DNA of 64,000 nt, taken from NCBI RefSeq assembly GCF_022179765.1, contig NZ_BPRE01000007.1, positions 248,001 through 312,000 on the forward strand, read 5' to 3'. The stretch's first letter is position 1; every line of letters begins with the position of its first letter. A model generated the notes under the pieces. The model saw only the letters and a program-made list of their open reading frames with translations. It was not told the origin of the DNA and ran no database searches. The position numbers and the translations under genes are program-made. Source of the stretch: Methylorubrum suomiense (lineage in GTDB: Bacteria; Pseudomonadota; Alphaproteobacteria; Rhizobiales; Beijerinckiaceae). Shown one piece after another: positions 40,673-49,363 of this stretch.

Positions 40673-42687
40673 CGGTCCTGGCAGCCGAGCGGCCAACCTT
40701 GGTTCGGCCCATACCCCGTCTCCGGATTGGGCTCCCGATCGCCGCCTTCGTGGCGCTCGTCGCCTTGGCCCGGCTCTGGCCGACTTGGCACGCCCTCACG
40801 ACTGCGCCCGGCCCGGTCGAGGCGGAGGCCGCGCGCTTCCTGCTGTGGGAATTGCGGCTGCCGCGGGTTCTCGCCGGGCTCGCGGCGGGTGCGGCCTTCG
40901 GTATGGCCGGCGCCCTGTTTCAGGCGGTGACGCGCAATCCTTTGGCGGCGCCGGACCTCCTCGGGGTCACGGCCGGAGCACAGGTCGGTGTGCTCATCGG
41001 TCTGACCGTGCCGGCGCTGGCAGGCTTTGCCGGCCCCCCGCTCCTTTTCGTCTGCGGTCTCGGCGCCGCGAGCTTGGCTTTGCTGGCGGCCGGTGGTTGG
41101 CGTGCCCCTCCCCTCCGGCTGCTCCTCGCAGGAGGCGCCTGCGCCTTGCTTCTCAGCGCCGTCCTCACCGTGATGCTGGCTCTCTTCGAACAGGATATTG
41201 CCGGCCTCGCACTCTGGAGTGGCGGGGCGCTGTATCAGCCCGGCGCCGATGGTCTTGTCGAGGCGGCCTGCTGGCTGTTGCCTCCGCTCGTCGCGCTTCC
41301 CTTCCTGGTGCGCGGACTCGATGCGTTGGCTCTGGGGGATGACGCCGCCACCGGCATCGGCGTCGCTGTGCTGCCGGTTCGGTTCGCGGGCGTGATCACG
41401 GCGACGGCGCTGACTGCCTTCGCCGTAGCCCTCGCCGGGCCCATTGGCTTCGTCGGCCTGATCGCCCCGAATCTTGTCCGCGCCGCAGGAATCCGACGGC
41501 TGACCGCGCTCATCGTCCTTTCGGCGCTGGTCGGCGGTGGCCTTCTGCTCGCCGCCGATGGCGTGGTCGCTGGCCTCGGCTTTTCGGCGGGGCTCTCGAC
41601 GGCGGTCGCTACGGCTCTCGTCGGCACGCCGCTGCTTCTGATTCTGGTGGTACGCGGACAGTTGCTCTCGCCGCCGGATCGGACGGAGGCCGCCGCCTCG
41701 ACCCGCGTCGCTTCCCTCGCTGTCGTGGCGCCCGCCCTTGGTCTGGCGCTGGCGGCTCTGTCCGCCTTCGGCCTTGCCTGGGGTGAGACGTGGCTCGCCC
41801 CCGCCCGCTGGGTTACGGCCTTCGCGGGCGGCGACAACGAGGCGGCGTTGATCTTAAGCATTCGCGGTCCCCGCATCGCGGTCGCGGCGATCGCCGGCAT
41901 GATGCTGGCGGCCAGCGGTGTCGTTCTCCAGAGCGTGGTGCGCAATGCTCTGGCCGGGCCGGAGCTGTTGGGCGTCACGCAAGGGGCAGCGCTCGCAACC
42001 CTCGTCGGGCTTCTCACTTGGCCCCTGATCGGACGGCCCGAGACCTTCGCGTTGGCGCTGGTAGGGGGGCTCGCCACGCTGGGGCTGATCCTGCTCATTA
42101 ACCGTCGTCGCCGGTTCGCCCCGCTCCCCGTGGCATTGACCGGCCTCGCCTTCAGCGGCTTGTTCGCGGCCCTGACCTACGCCGTCATCGTCGAGACCAG
42201 CGCGCAACCCGCCCGTGCCCTCATCTGGCTCGTGGGTGGAACCTATGGCCGGGCTTGGCCGGACGCGGTGGCGCTGCTGCCGTGGCTCCTGGTGAGCCTG
42301 CCGGCGCTGGCGCTCCTGAGCCGGCCGCTCGATCTGCTGACGCTCGGGGAGGACGCGGCTGCCGGGCTTGGTCTCAACGTCGCACTGTTGCGGGCCCTCG
42401 GCCTCGGGCTCGCCGCCATGCTCGCCAGCGCGGCGGTGGCCATCGTCGGCCCGTTGGCCTTTGTCGGATTGCTCACACCCCACCTTGCCCGCCTCGTCGG
42501 CTTTCATGCTCACGGGGATCGGCTGCCGGTGGCGATGCTTCTGGGGGCGCTCCTCACCATCGGTGCCGACATCCTCGGACGGGTCGCCTTGGCGCCGAAG
42601 GAGATTCCGGCCGGTGCGCTGACGGCGTTGATCGGGGCCCCCTACTTCCTCTGGTTGATGTCCCGCGGCCGAAGGGGAACACAGTGA
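40669..42687 (+). CDS. Fused double-domain iron-siderophore permease (FhuB type)
   Basis: A 672-residue protein with two FecCD permease domains in tandem. The first has LPRVLAGLAAGAAFGMAGALFQAVTRNPLAAPDLLGVTAG and GPIGFVGLIAPNLVRA. The second has GPRIAVAAIAGMMLAASGVVLQSVVRNALAGPELLGVTQGA and GPLAFVGLLTPHLARL. About 18-20 membrane helices are expected. The length matches FhuB (660 aa). The GTG at 40669 overlaps the ATPase stop (GTGA). Confidence 0.95.
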   Translation: MTVLAAERPTLVRPIPRLRIGLPIAAFVALVALARLWPTWHALTTAPGPVEAEAARFLLWELRLPRVLAGLAAGAAFGMAGALFQAVTRNPLAAPDLLGVTAGAQVGVLIGLTVPALAGFAGPPLLFVCGLGAASLALLAAGGWRAPPLRLLLAGGACALLLSAVLTVMLALFEQDIAGLALWSGGALYQPGADGLVEAACWLLPPLVALPFLVRGLDALALGDDAATGIGVAVLPVRFAGVITATALTAFAVALAGPIGFVGLIAPNLVRAAGIRRLTALIVLSALVGGGLLLAADGVVAGLGFSAGLSTAVATALVGTPLLLILVVRGQLLSPPDRTEAAASTRVASLAVVAPALGLALAALSAFGLAWGETWLAPARWVTAFAGGDNEAALILSIRGPRIAVAAIAGMMLAASGVVLQSVVRNALAGPELLGVTQGAALATLVGLLTWPLIGRPETFALALVGGLATLGLILLINRRRRFAPLPVALTGLAFSGLFAALTYAVIVETSAQPARALIWLVGGTYGRAWPDAVALLPWLLVSLPALALLSRPLDLLTLGEDAAAGLGLNVALLRALGLGLAAMLASAAVAIVGPLAFVGLLTPHLARLVGFHAHGDRLPVAMLLGALLTIGADILGRVALAPKEIPAGALTALIGAPYFLWLMSRGRRGTQ

Positions 42688-43631
42688 CCGGCTTGCCGAA
42701 TCGCCGCCATTGCCTCGCCTGGGGGCTCGCGTCGGCAGCCGGGCTTGGTCTTCGCGCGGCCTCCGCCTCTGACCTCGTGGTTCGCCGCTCGGCAAACTTG
42801 CCGACCGCAGCGCGACGGGTCGTGGCGCTCGAATTCCTTCTGGCCGAGATGCTCGTGGCGGTCGGTCGTCCGCCCGTCGGCATGTCCGATCCGGCGCTCT
42901 ATCCCGGCTGGATCAATGTCCAGACCGAACGCCTCGCCAACGTGGCCGATGTCGGCACGCGTCAGCAGCCGAGCCTCGAAGCCATCGCCCGCCTCAAGCC
43001 CGACCTGATCCTCGGACTCACCTACCGCCACGCACCGCTCTTCGACGTGTTCGAGAGCATTGCTCCGACCGTCCTCCTCGACTTTGCCCCCGAGCCACCC
43101 AGAACGCGTCTCGACTCCGCCTTCGCACTTCAGAGGATGATCGGTGAGTTCGTCGGTCGGGATGCCGAAGCCGTGCGGGCCGAAGCTGAGGTGTCGGCGG
43201 GCTTCGATCGGGATGCCGCACGCCTCGCGGCGGCCGGACGCAGCAATCGGCGCCTTGTGGTTCTCCAGGAATTGGCCGGGCTGGACACCTACTGGGTCTT
43301 CACTGGCGACAGTCTGTCCGCGGGTCTGGCATCGCGGCTCGGATTGCGATTCTGGCCGTCCGAACGCAGCCGCGAGGGCGTACGCCCGCTGACATCGGAG
43401 GAACTGCTCGGTCTCGACGATGCCGATGTGATGCTCGTGAGCATGACCGGGCCAAACGTTTCGCTGGACGCCAAGACGCGCAGCGCCGCGTGGCAGCGCG
43501 TGCCGGCTCTGCGATCGGGCCGTGTCGGGCTCATCGAGCGCAACATCTGGAATTTCGGCGGGCCCGCCTCGGCCCTGCGCCTGTCGAACCGGATCACCAA
43601 TCTCATGTTGCGGGCGCCCGCTGCAGGTTGA
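42684..43631 (+). CDS. Iron-siderophore substrate-binding protein (FhuD type)
   Basis: A 315-residue periplasmic binding protein of the helical-backbone class. The N-terminus NRRHCLAWGLASAAGLGLRAASA looks like a twin-arginine-type signal, as in FhuD. RRVVALEFLLAEMLVAVGRPPVGMSDP, LKPDLILGLTYRHAPLFDVFESIAPTVLLDF and WNFGGPASALRLSNRI are typical. The start GTG overlaps the permease stop (GTGA), so the three transport genes are translationally coupled. Confidence 0.92.
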   Translation: MTGLPNRRHCLAWGLASAAGLGLRAASASDLVVRRSANLPTAARRVVALEFLLAEMLVAVGRPPVGMSDPALYPGWINVQTERLANVADVGTRQQPSLEAIARLKPDLILGLTYRHAPLFDVFESIAPTVLLDFAPEPPRTRLDSAFALQRMIGEFVGRDAEAVRAEAEVSAGFDRDAARLAAAGRSNRRLVVLQELAGLDTYWVFTGDSLSAGLASRLGLRFWPSERSREGVRPLTSEELLGLDDADVMLVSMTGPNVSLDAKTRSAAWQRVPALRSGRVGLIERNIWNFGGPASALRLSNRITNLMLRAPAAG

Positions 43632-43726
43632 GCCGACGCTCCGGCAGTCAGAATCGAACCGATGTTGTGGACGCCGATCCTGTGAGCGTCCATCCGGGAC
43701 GGCCGAGACGATGCCACGGCGATGCC

Positions 43727-44470
43727 TTGACCGATCCGACCTATCCGCCCCTCGACACCTTGAAGCCGGTCGCGCCCGACCTCTGGATCGTCGACAGTGG
43801 TCCCCTCCCCGGCATCCTGCCATTGCCGGTGCGGATGACGGTGCTGCGCTTGGGCGACGGCTCGGTCTGGCTTCACTCGCCCACGCGATTCGATGAGGCT
43901 CTCGCCCGGTCCATCGAGGCCATCGGACCCATTCGGCACCTCGTTGCCCCGAACATCGCCCACTGGATGTTCCTCGGGGCATGGCAGCGGCGCTGTCCTG
44001 CCGCCATCACCTGGGCCCCGCCGGAACTGCGCCGTCGGGGTCAGGTACGACGTCAGATCGAGGCGGGAGCGCTGCGGATCGATCGCGATCTGGGGGAGCA
44101 AAGCCCGGAGGAATGGGCCGCGGACATCCGCCAAACCGTGATTCCCGGTGGCTTCGGTTTCCGCGAGATCGCCTTCTTCCACCCCGTTTCGCGAAGCCTG
44201 ATCCTCACCGATCTGGTGTTGAACCTCGAGCCTCGAAAGCTTCCCTTCCCTCTCCGGCTGCCGATGCATCTCATCGGGGCTACAGCACCGGATGGGCGTG
44301 CGCCGATCTATCTGCGCCTCGCCATACGGTTCGGCGGTCGGGCCGCTTCGCGGGCCGCTGCTGCGCTCGTCGCGCTGGCACCTCAGCGGGTGCTTTTTGC
44401 CCACGGCGCGTGGTTCGAGCACGATGCCACGCCGGCCCTGCGTCGCTCCCTTCGCTGGCTGTTACGTTAG
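43727..44470 (+). CDS. DUF4336 (metallo-hydrolase-like) protein
   Basis: A 247-residue DUF4336 protein. The family resembles metallo-beta-lactamase folds: LWIVDSGPLPGILPLPVRMTVLRLGDGSVWLHSPTRFD, HLVAPNIAHWMFLGAWQRRCPAA and REIAFFHPVSRSLILTDLVLNLE. The start is uncertain; the TTG at 43727 gives the usual TDPTYPPLDTL N-terminus, while a GTG at 43682 would add 15 residues. It follows the siderophore operon by 95 bases and may or may not be co-transcribed. Function unknown. Confidence 0.78.
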   Translation: MTDPTYPPLDTLKPVAPDLWIVDSGPLPGILPLPVRMTVLRLGDGSVWLHSPTRFDEALARSIEAIGPIRHLVAPNIAHWMFLGAWQRRCPAAITWAPPELRRRGQVRRQIEAGALRIDRDLGEQSPEEWAADIRQTVIPGGFGFREIAFFHPVSRSLILTDLVLNLEPRKLPFPLRLPMHLIGATAPDGRAPIYLRLAIRFGGRAASRAAAALVALAPQRVLFAHGAWFEHDATPALRRSLRWLLR

Positions 44471-44565
44471 AGAATGGTCTCGGATTTAAGATTCGAGATG
44501 ACCCTAAGGCTTCAGGTCGCCTCGCCTTTTAATGAAGGCCGTTACCCGCTCGAAGAGACGGCGCT

Positions 44566-45138
44566 CTACGCGGCCGAAGCCAAGCCGGCGTTCCGGGTGC
44601 GGGAGCCGCGCTTCAGGGCGATGGCAAGGGCAGAGAGCGTGAGGCAATCGCAGGTCAGGCCGAATACCGAGCCGACCAGCAGATTGTGGACGGCCCAGCA
44701 GGACGAGGCACCCAGGAACAGGCGGCGCATGGCCTGCGGCTCGGCCTGCAGGCGGGCCAGCGTCGCCAGGAGCGCACCGATCCCGGCACAGGCCGAGGGC
44801 CAGCCATTCCAGGTGGCCAGCGTCAATCCGGCAGCGACGACGCTGGAGCCGGTAAAGAGCGGCACGATCCAGGCCGGGCGTTCTCCGTTGCCGATGGCGT
44901 AGGCCGCGACCAAGCTCTGCAGGATCGAAACGGTGCACATGGCCGTGCCGGTATAGGCGCCCAAGCGGAAGAAATGCAGGGCGAAGCAAAGGGAGCATGC
45001 GGCCGCGGTGACCAGGATCCAATCCCGCCTCGGCATGAGCCCTGACGCGAAGCCGAGGCTGAGCCCCAGGGCCCCGAAGAGGTCGAGGTGAGGCAGGACG
45101 GCGTTCGCCAGGAGGAAGCCGAGATCCGCGGCGGTCAT
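44566..45138 (-). CDS. YgjV family inner-membrane protein
   Basis: A 190-residue polytopic protein. About six helices are seen, including LGFASGLMPRRDWILVTAAACSLCFALHFFRLGAYTGTAMCTVS, WIVPLFTGSSVVAAGLTLATW and LGASSCWAVHNLLVGSVFGLTCDCLTL. The HFFRLG, TG and WxxHN residues match the YgjV family of unknown function. The ATG at 45138 was preferred over one at 45228 that would add a charged 30-residue lead. Confidence 0.8.
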   Translation of the reverse strand: MTAADLGFLLANAVLPHLDLFGALGLSLGFASGLMPRRDWILVTAAACSLCFALHFFRLGAYTGTAMCTVSILQSLVAAYAIGNGERPAWIVPLFTGSSVVAAGLTLATWNGWPSACAGIGALLATLARLQAEPQAMRRLFLGASSCWAVHNLLVGSVFGLTCDCLTLSALAIALKRGSRTRNAGLASAA

Positions 45139-45310
45139 GATGGGCGCTTCGTGTGATGCGGTGACTTGGGCTGAACCGGCGTCCGGTCCCGAACCCGTGA
45201 CGGCGCGCGTCTTCGCGCTCGTTTGCACGTCGCTCCGCTAGGGGCAGCCAATGAAGTGATGGTTAACGAGAGTGGCCCGCGCTCGTCGCTGTGGTGCGGC
45301 CGCAACGCCC

Positions 45311-45336
45311 GGAACAGGGGCATCGAACGGGTGGTT
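45311..45336 (+). promoter_or_regulatory. Candidate EcfG (general stress) promoter
   Basis: GGAAC at 45311-45315 and GGTT at 45333-45336 are separated by 17 bases, one mismatch from the GGAAC-N16/17-CGTT consensus of alphaproteobacterial EcfG sigma factors. The start codon of the SDR lies 66 bases downstream. Called by eye. Confidence 0.45.
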
Positions 45337-45402
45337 CCCGCTCAGGATCTCAGCTGAAATCGCAGCGAGATTGCCGTCCGAGCGAAGTGAGGAACTGCGC
45401 CC

Positions 45403-46398
45403 GTGAAATTGAAATCATTGCGCGATCAGGTCGTCGTCGTCACAGGTGCCTCAAGCGGCATTGGTCTGGCGACCGCACGGCGAGCGGCAGAACGAGGGGC
45501 CCGGGTGGTCCTCGCAGCCCGCAGCGGTGACGTGCTCGACGACATTGCCCGTGAACTCGGCCCCGATGCGCTCGCCGTGGTGACGGATGTGGGGGAACGC
45601 GCCGATGTCGAAAATCTGGCCGAACGGGCTGTGGCGGCGTTCGGGCGCATCGATACGTGGGTCAACGTCGCAGGACTGACGGTCTATGGCCCCCTGCGCG
45701 AGATAGAGCAGGCCGATCACGAGCGCCTGATCCGCACCAATTTCTGGGGCACGGTCAACGGCTCTCTGGTGGCGGCCGAGCATTTGCGGGCGGGAGGCGG
45801 CGCGCTCGTCAATGTCGGCAGCATCGCCTCCGATCTCGCCTTTCCGTTCCAGGGGCTCTACGCCGCCTCGAAACATGCGGTGAAGGGCTTCACCGATACC
45901 CTGCGGATGGAGCTGATCGCGGAGGGAGCACCGATCTCGGTGACGCTCGTCAAGCCCGCTTCGATCGACACGCCGCTGCCGGCACGGGCGCGCAATTACA
46001 TGGATCGCGAGCCGATGCTGCCGCCGCCGATCTACCCACCGCGGGAGGTCGCCGCGGCGATCCTGCATGCCGCCGAGCATCCGGTGCGCGACATCGTCGT
46101 CGGTGGTGGCGGGAAGCTGTTCACGGCGGGCAAGGAATTCGCGCCCGGTGCCTTCGATCAGCTCGCACCGGCGATCATCGCCATGCAGAAGCGGAAGGAT
46201 CCCCCGCGTGAACCGGAAGGGGCGTTGCACGCGCCGCGCAATGCCGGACGCGAGCGCGGTGACCAGCCGGGCTACGTCCAGCGCACCAGCGCCTATACGC
46301 GGGCGAGCCTACACCCGCTGGCGTCATCGGTTCTTGGTATCGGCGTCGCCGCGACCGTCGCGGCGATTGCAGTCGGCGGGGGACGCCGCCGAAGCTGA
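45403..46398 (+). CDS. SDR family oxidoreductase with C-terminal membrane segment
   Basis: A 331-residue short-chain dehydrogenase. NAD(P) loop VVVTGASSGIGLATA, NVAGLTVYG, catalytic Ser in VGSIASDLAF and YAASKHAVKGF are intact. After the core (about residue 245) comes a charged linker and a final hydrophobic helix SSVLGIGVAATVAAIAVGGG with a basic end, which suggests tail anchoring in the membrane. The GTG start has GAGGA upstream. A possible stress promoter precedes it. Substrate unknown. Confidence 0.88.
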   Translation: MKLKSLRDQVVVVTGASSGIGLATARRAAERGARVVLAARSGDVLDDIARELGPDALAVVTDVGERADVENLAERAVAAFGRIDTWVNVAGLTVYGPLREIEQADHERLIRTNFWGTVNGSLVAAEHLRAGGGALVNVGSIASDLAFPFQGLYAASKHAVKGFTDTLRMELIAEGAPISVTLVKPASIDTPLPARARNYMDREPMLPPPIYPPREVAAAILHAAEHPVRDIVVGGGGKLFTAGKEFAPGAFDQLAPAIIAMQKRKDPPREPEGALHAPRNAGRERGDQPGYVQRTSAYTRASLHPLASSVLGIGVAATVAAIAVGGGRRRS

Positions 46399-46427
46399 CG
46401 GAATGAGCGTTCGCTGTTCTGGCTCGC

Positions 46428-46453
46428 CCTACTCCCCGGATGCGGGGAGTAGG
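46428..46453. terminator. Bidirectional terminator hairpin
   Basis: CCTACTCCCC (46428-46437) and its perfect complement (46444-46453) form a 10-bp stem, 11 with the closing G-C, and a four-base loop. It lies between the convergent SDR and the end of the formate dehydrogenase operon. Confidence 0.65.
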
Positions 46454-46495
46454 ATCCCGTATTGAACCGTCCCTGCCTGGACGGAGGCAAGGCCG

Positions 46496-47125
46496 CTACG
46501 GCTGCGAGTATTTGAGATCGAGCGCCGAGAGAGCCAGCAGCGGCGGGGGCATGATGACACCGGCAACCCGCATGGCACGAGCGGCGGAGCGGCAAGTCGG
46601 CAGATCGTTGGCGGCGGCTGCCGCCTCGATCTTCTCGATCGTCGCCTGATCAGGCTTCGGGCCGGGGGCGGGCGTGGCGGGCGCGGGCGGAACCTTGGCA
46701 TCGGCGTTGGCGCGAGCGCGGGGATCGGTCGCCGGGTTGGTCGCAGCGTTCGGCGTCGTCGCAGCGGTCTGCGGGTCCGTGGGCTTCGCATCCGCGGGAC
46801 GATTGGCTTCCGACTTCGGTCCACCTTCGTTGACCGGGCCGCTCAGGCCAGCGGACTTCTCGGTGCCAGCGGCTTGAGCAGGCTTCGCGCCCGCCGTGTT
46901 GCCGGAGGGGTTCGACACGGCGGTCGCCTGCTGGGGCGGCGTCACCGCCGCCTGCTTGGCAGGCTCAGGCTGTTTCACGAAAGCCACCAGCTCCTGGCAC
47001 AGATTGGCCGGCTTACCCGGCTCCGGGGCTGGGGGAGGCGCGTCCTGTGCGACGGCCAAGCCGACGCTGAAGGAGAAAGCTGAAAGACCAGCCGCCAACC
47101 GACGGGCGAGGAAGGACGAGATCAT
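46496..47125 (-). CDS. Exported Pro/Ala-rich protein at the end of the FDH operon
   Basis: A 209-residue protein with a signal peptide (FLARRLAAGLSAFSFSVGLAVA). A long low-complexity region rich in Pro, Ala, Thr and Lys follows. Short structured ends remain: ANLCQELVAFVKQ near the start and DQATIEKIEAAAAANDLPTCRSAARAMRVAGVIMPPPLLALSALDL at the end, each with one Cys. It is the last gene of the minus-strand formate dehydrogenase group. I do not recognise the family; a periplasmic or envelope-spanning linker role is only a guess. Confidence 0.7.
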   Translation of the reverse strand: MISSFLARRLAAGLSAFSFSVGLAVAQDAPPPAPEPGKPANLCQELVAFVKQPEPAKQAAVTPPQQATAVSNPSGNTAGAKPAQAAGTEKSAGLSGPVNEGGPKSEANRPADAKPTDPQTAATTPNAATNPATDPRARANADAKVPPAPATPAPGPKPDQATIEKIEAAAAANDLPTCRSAARAMRVAGVIMPPPLLALSALDLKYSQP

Positions 47126-47162
47126 GGGCGGTCCCTGGATACGGAACGGTGATCGGGACGGT

Positions 47163-47402
47163 TCACGAACGCTTGGGGTTCGAGGCCTCGCCCTCGGCCT
47201 TGCCGTGCGGCTCGGACTCGAACTCGTCGGGGCGCGGGGCGCCGTTCCAGCGCGGGCCGACGAGGTTGGTGCCGGGCTCTGACACGCGCGCACCCGAGGT
47301 CGCGAAGGCCTGATAGGCGAGCTTCTGGCTGCTGTTGAGCGCGAACATCGCCAACACCCCGAGGGAGATGGCTGCGATCACGGCGACGGCGAAGGCTTTC
47401 AT
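47163..47402 (-). CDS. Small single-helix membrane protein in the FDH operon
   Basis: A 79-residue protein with one N-terminal hydrophobic helix (FAVAVIAAISLGVLAMFAL) and a hydrophilic, Pro/Glu-rich tail (FATSGARVSEPGTNLVG, PRPDEFESEPHGK). It lies 81 bases after the gamma-subunit stop and before the Pro/Ala-rich protein. It could be an accessory subunit of the membrane-bound formate dehydrogenase. No known family recognised. Confidence 0.65.
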   Translation of the reverse strand: MKAFAVAVIAAISLGVLAMFALNSSQKLAYQAFATSGARVSEPGTNLVGPRWNGAPRPDEFESEPHGKAEGEASNPKRS

Positions 47403-47483
47403 GGGGGCGGTTCTTTCCGAGGAGCCCAAGTGGCTCCAGTTCGAAAGGCTGGCCGGGACGGCGGGTTTCCGCCGCCCCTGGAC

Positions 47484-48521
47484 TTACTCGGCCGGAGCCG
47501 GATGACCCTTGAGCTGCGGGCCGCTGGCGGTGCGGGCCTGCTCCTGCTCGACCCAGAGGTCGTGGTGGGCGCGCGCCCAAGCCAGATCGACCTTACCGCT
47601 GCCCATGGCGTCGTAGGCGCCCTCCATGCCGAGCGAGCCGATATAGATGTGGGCCAGGATGCCGGCGATGAAGACGATGCCGATCACCGAGTGGACCACC
47701 TGCATCAACTGCATCCCGTTGATGTCGGTGAGGGCGAAGGGGAAGATCATCATCAGGCCGGTGACGCTCATCGCGGCGCCGAAGCCGGCGACCATCCAGA
47801 ACACGCCCTTCTGTCCGGCGTTGAAGCGGGCGGCGTGGGGATGGCCCTTGCCGATCAGGCCGCCGCCGGCCTTGAGCCAAGCGATGTCGATCTTGTTCGG
47901 GATGTTGTCCTTGATCCAAAGGACGAACATGAAGGCAACGCCGAGCATGAACGGCCACGCGAGATAGATGTGGCTGTACTTCGCCCATTGCGCCAGCGCG
48001 CCGAACGCATCGGGGCCGATCAGCGGCATCAGCAGGCGCTTGCCGAAGATGTAGTTCAGGCCCGACAGCGACAGGATGATGAAGCAGGTCGCGGTCATCC
48101 AGTGCGTGAAGCGCTCGAAGGCGTTGAAGCGCAGGATCTTCTTTCCGGATTCCTGGCTGTGCTCCATCATGATCCGGCCACGGAACAGGAAGAAGGCGCC
48201 GAGCGCGGCGATCATGCCGAGGATGACGAGCCCGCCGATCCACGGAAGCCAGCTCTCGCGGAAGTTCCGGTATTCCCGGCCCTGGGGCTGGATGAGGTTG
48301 GCGGCCTTCTGGTCCGGGATCGAGATCCGACCCTGGATCTTGTCGGACTGCTTGAACAGAAATTCCTCGTTGACCGAATCCGCGGTCGGTCGCGCGCCCA
48401 TCGGGTTCACGCCGTCCGCCTGAATCGGGTTCTGCGCGAGGGCGGGCGCGAGCGCCGTCGGACCTGCGACGAGCATCGCGGCTAGAAGAAAAGTCTTGAG
48501 GAAGGTTACTGCCCGCCGCAT
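47484..48521 (-). CDS. fdh3C: Formate dehydrogenase gamma subunit (cytochrome b556)
   Basis: A 345-residue membrane subunit that passes electrons from the periplasmic enzyme to quinone. It has a signal peptide (LLAAMLVAGPTALAPALA), a periplasmic stretch, a first helix (WIGGLVILGMIAALGAFFLF) and then the four-helix FdnI-like cytochrome b core. Heme-ligand histidines are in FTHWMTATCF, YSHIYLAWPF and VVHSVIGIVFIAGILAHIYIG. The length fits the FdoI group with an added N-terminal helix. The ATG at 48521 has AAAGGAA upstream. A palindromic repeat separates it from the beta subunit gene. Confidence 0.93.
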   Translation of the reverse strand: MRRAVTFLKTFLLAAMLVAGPTALAPALAQNPIQADGVNPMGARPTADSVNEEFLFKQSDKIQGRISIPDQKAANLIQPQGREYRNFRESWLPWIGGLVILGMIAALGAFFLFRGRIMMEHSQESGKKILRFNAFERFTHWMTATCFIILSLSGLNYIFGKRLLMPLIGPDAFGALAQWAKYSHIYLAWPFMLGVAFMFVLWIKDNIPNKIDIAWLKAGGGLIGKGHPHAARFNAGQKGVFWMVAGFGAAMSVTGLMMIFPFALTDINGMQLMQVVHSVIGIVFIAGILAHIYIGSLGMEGAYDAMGSGKVDLAWARAHHDLWVEQEQARTASGPQLKGHPAPAE

Positions 48522-48590
48522 CGGCGTTCCTTTCCGAATCCTTGTCGAGACGCCGCCGAGCCCGCGCGACATTGGCGTCCCATCCATCCC

Positions 48591-48701
48591 CCTCATCCTG
48601 AGGTGCCGCGAAGCGGCCTCGAAGGAGGGCTCAAGAAACCTTCGCGATCCCTGGAGCCCTCCTGCGAGGGCGCCGCTTCGCGTCGACACCTCAGGATGAG
48701 G
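48591..48701. repeat. Dispersed palindromic repeat, copy 2
   Basis: The outer arms CCTCATCCTGAGGTG (48591-48605) and its perfect complement (48687-48701) enclose inner arms at 48617-48632 and 48654-48669 that pair with one mismatch. Arms and order match copy 1 at 7121-7233; the loops differ. It sits in the 227-base space between the formate dehydrogenase beta and gamma genes, within one apparent operon. Confidence 0.8.
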
Positions 48702-48748
48702 TCGAGGGTGGGAATACGGTTCGAGGGCAAAAACCCTCGAACCGAACG

Positions 48749-49345
48749 TCAGATCGCGACGGTCTCGCGGTAGGCCGTCTTCCAGCCCCAGGCGCCGGAG
48801 CCGTAACCGCGCTTGATGACCCGCTGCTTGTAGATCTCGGCGATCATCTCGCCGTCGCCCGCCAGAAGCGCCTTGGTCGAGCACATCTCGGCGCAGAGCG
48901 GCAGCTTCCCCTCAGCGAGGCGGTTCGAGCCGTATTTCTCGTACTCGGCGGTCGAGAAATCCGCCTCGGGGCCGCCCGAGCAATAGGTGCACTTGTCCAT
49001 CTTGCCGCGCGAACCGAAGTTCCCGACCCGCGGATATTGCGGCGCGCCGAACGGGCACGCGTAGAAGCAATATCCGCAGCCGATGCAGATGTCCTTGGAG
49101 TGCAGCACCACCGCATCCGCGGTGGTGTAGAAGCAGTTCACGGGGCACACCGCCGCGCAGGGCGCGTCGGTGCAGTGCATGCAGGCCATCGAGACCGAGC
49201 GCTCGCCGGGCTTACCATCGTTCAGCGTCACGACGCGGCGACGGTTGATGCCCCACGGCACCTCGTGCTCGTTCTTACAGGCGGTGACGCAGGCGTTGCA
49301 TTCGATGCAGCGATCCGCGTCGCAGAGGAACTTCATGCGGGCCAT
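48749..49345 (-). CDS. fdh3B: Formate dehydrogenase beta subunit (4Fe-4S)
   Basis: A 198-residue ferredoxin-like subunit with four cysteine clusters: CIECNACVTACKNEH, CMHCTDAPCAAVCPVNC, CIGCGYCFYACPFGA and the split CTYC...CAEMC. Each fits one 4Fe-4S cluster of the electron wire between the alpha and gamma subunits. It lacks the C-terminal anchor helix of FdnH, so it should be held by its partners and exported with the alpha subunit's Tat signal. It begins 18 bases after the alpha stop. Confidence 0.95.
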   Translation of the reverse strand: MARMKFLCDADRCIECNACVTACKNEHEVPWGINRRRVVTLNDGKPGERSVSMACMHCTDAPCAAVCPVNCFYTTADAVVLHSKDICIGCGYCFYACPFGAPQYPRVGNFGSRGKMDKCTYCSGGPEADFSTAEYEKYGSNRLAEGKLPLCAEMCSTKALLAGDGEMIAEIYKQRVIKRGYGSGAWGWKTAYRETVAI

Positions 49346-49363
49346 GGTTCAAGTCGCTCCTCG

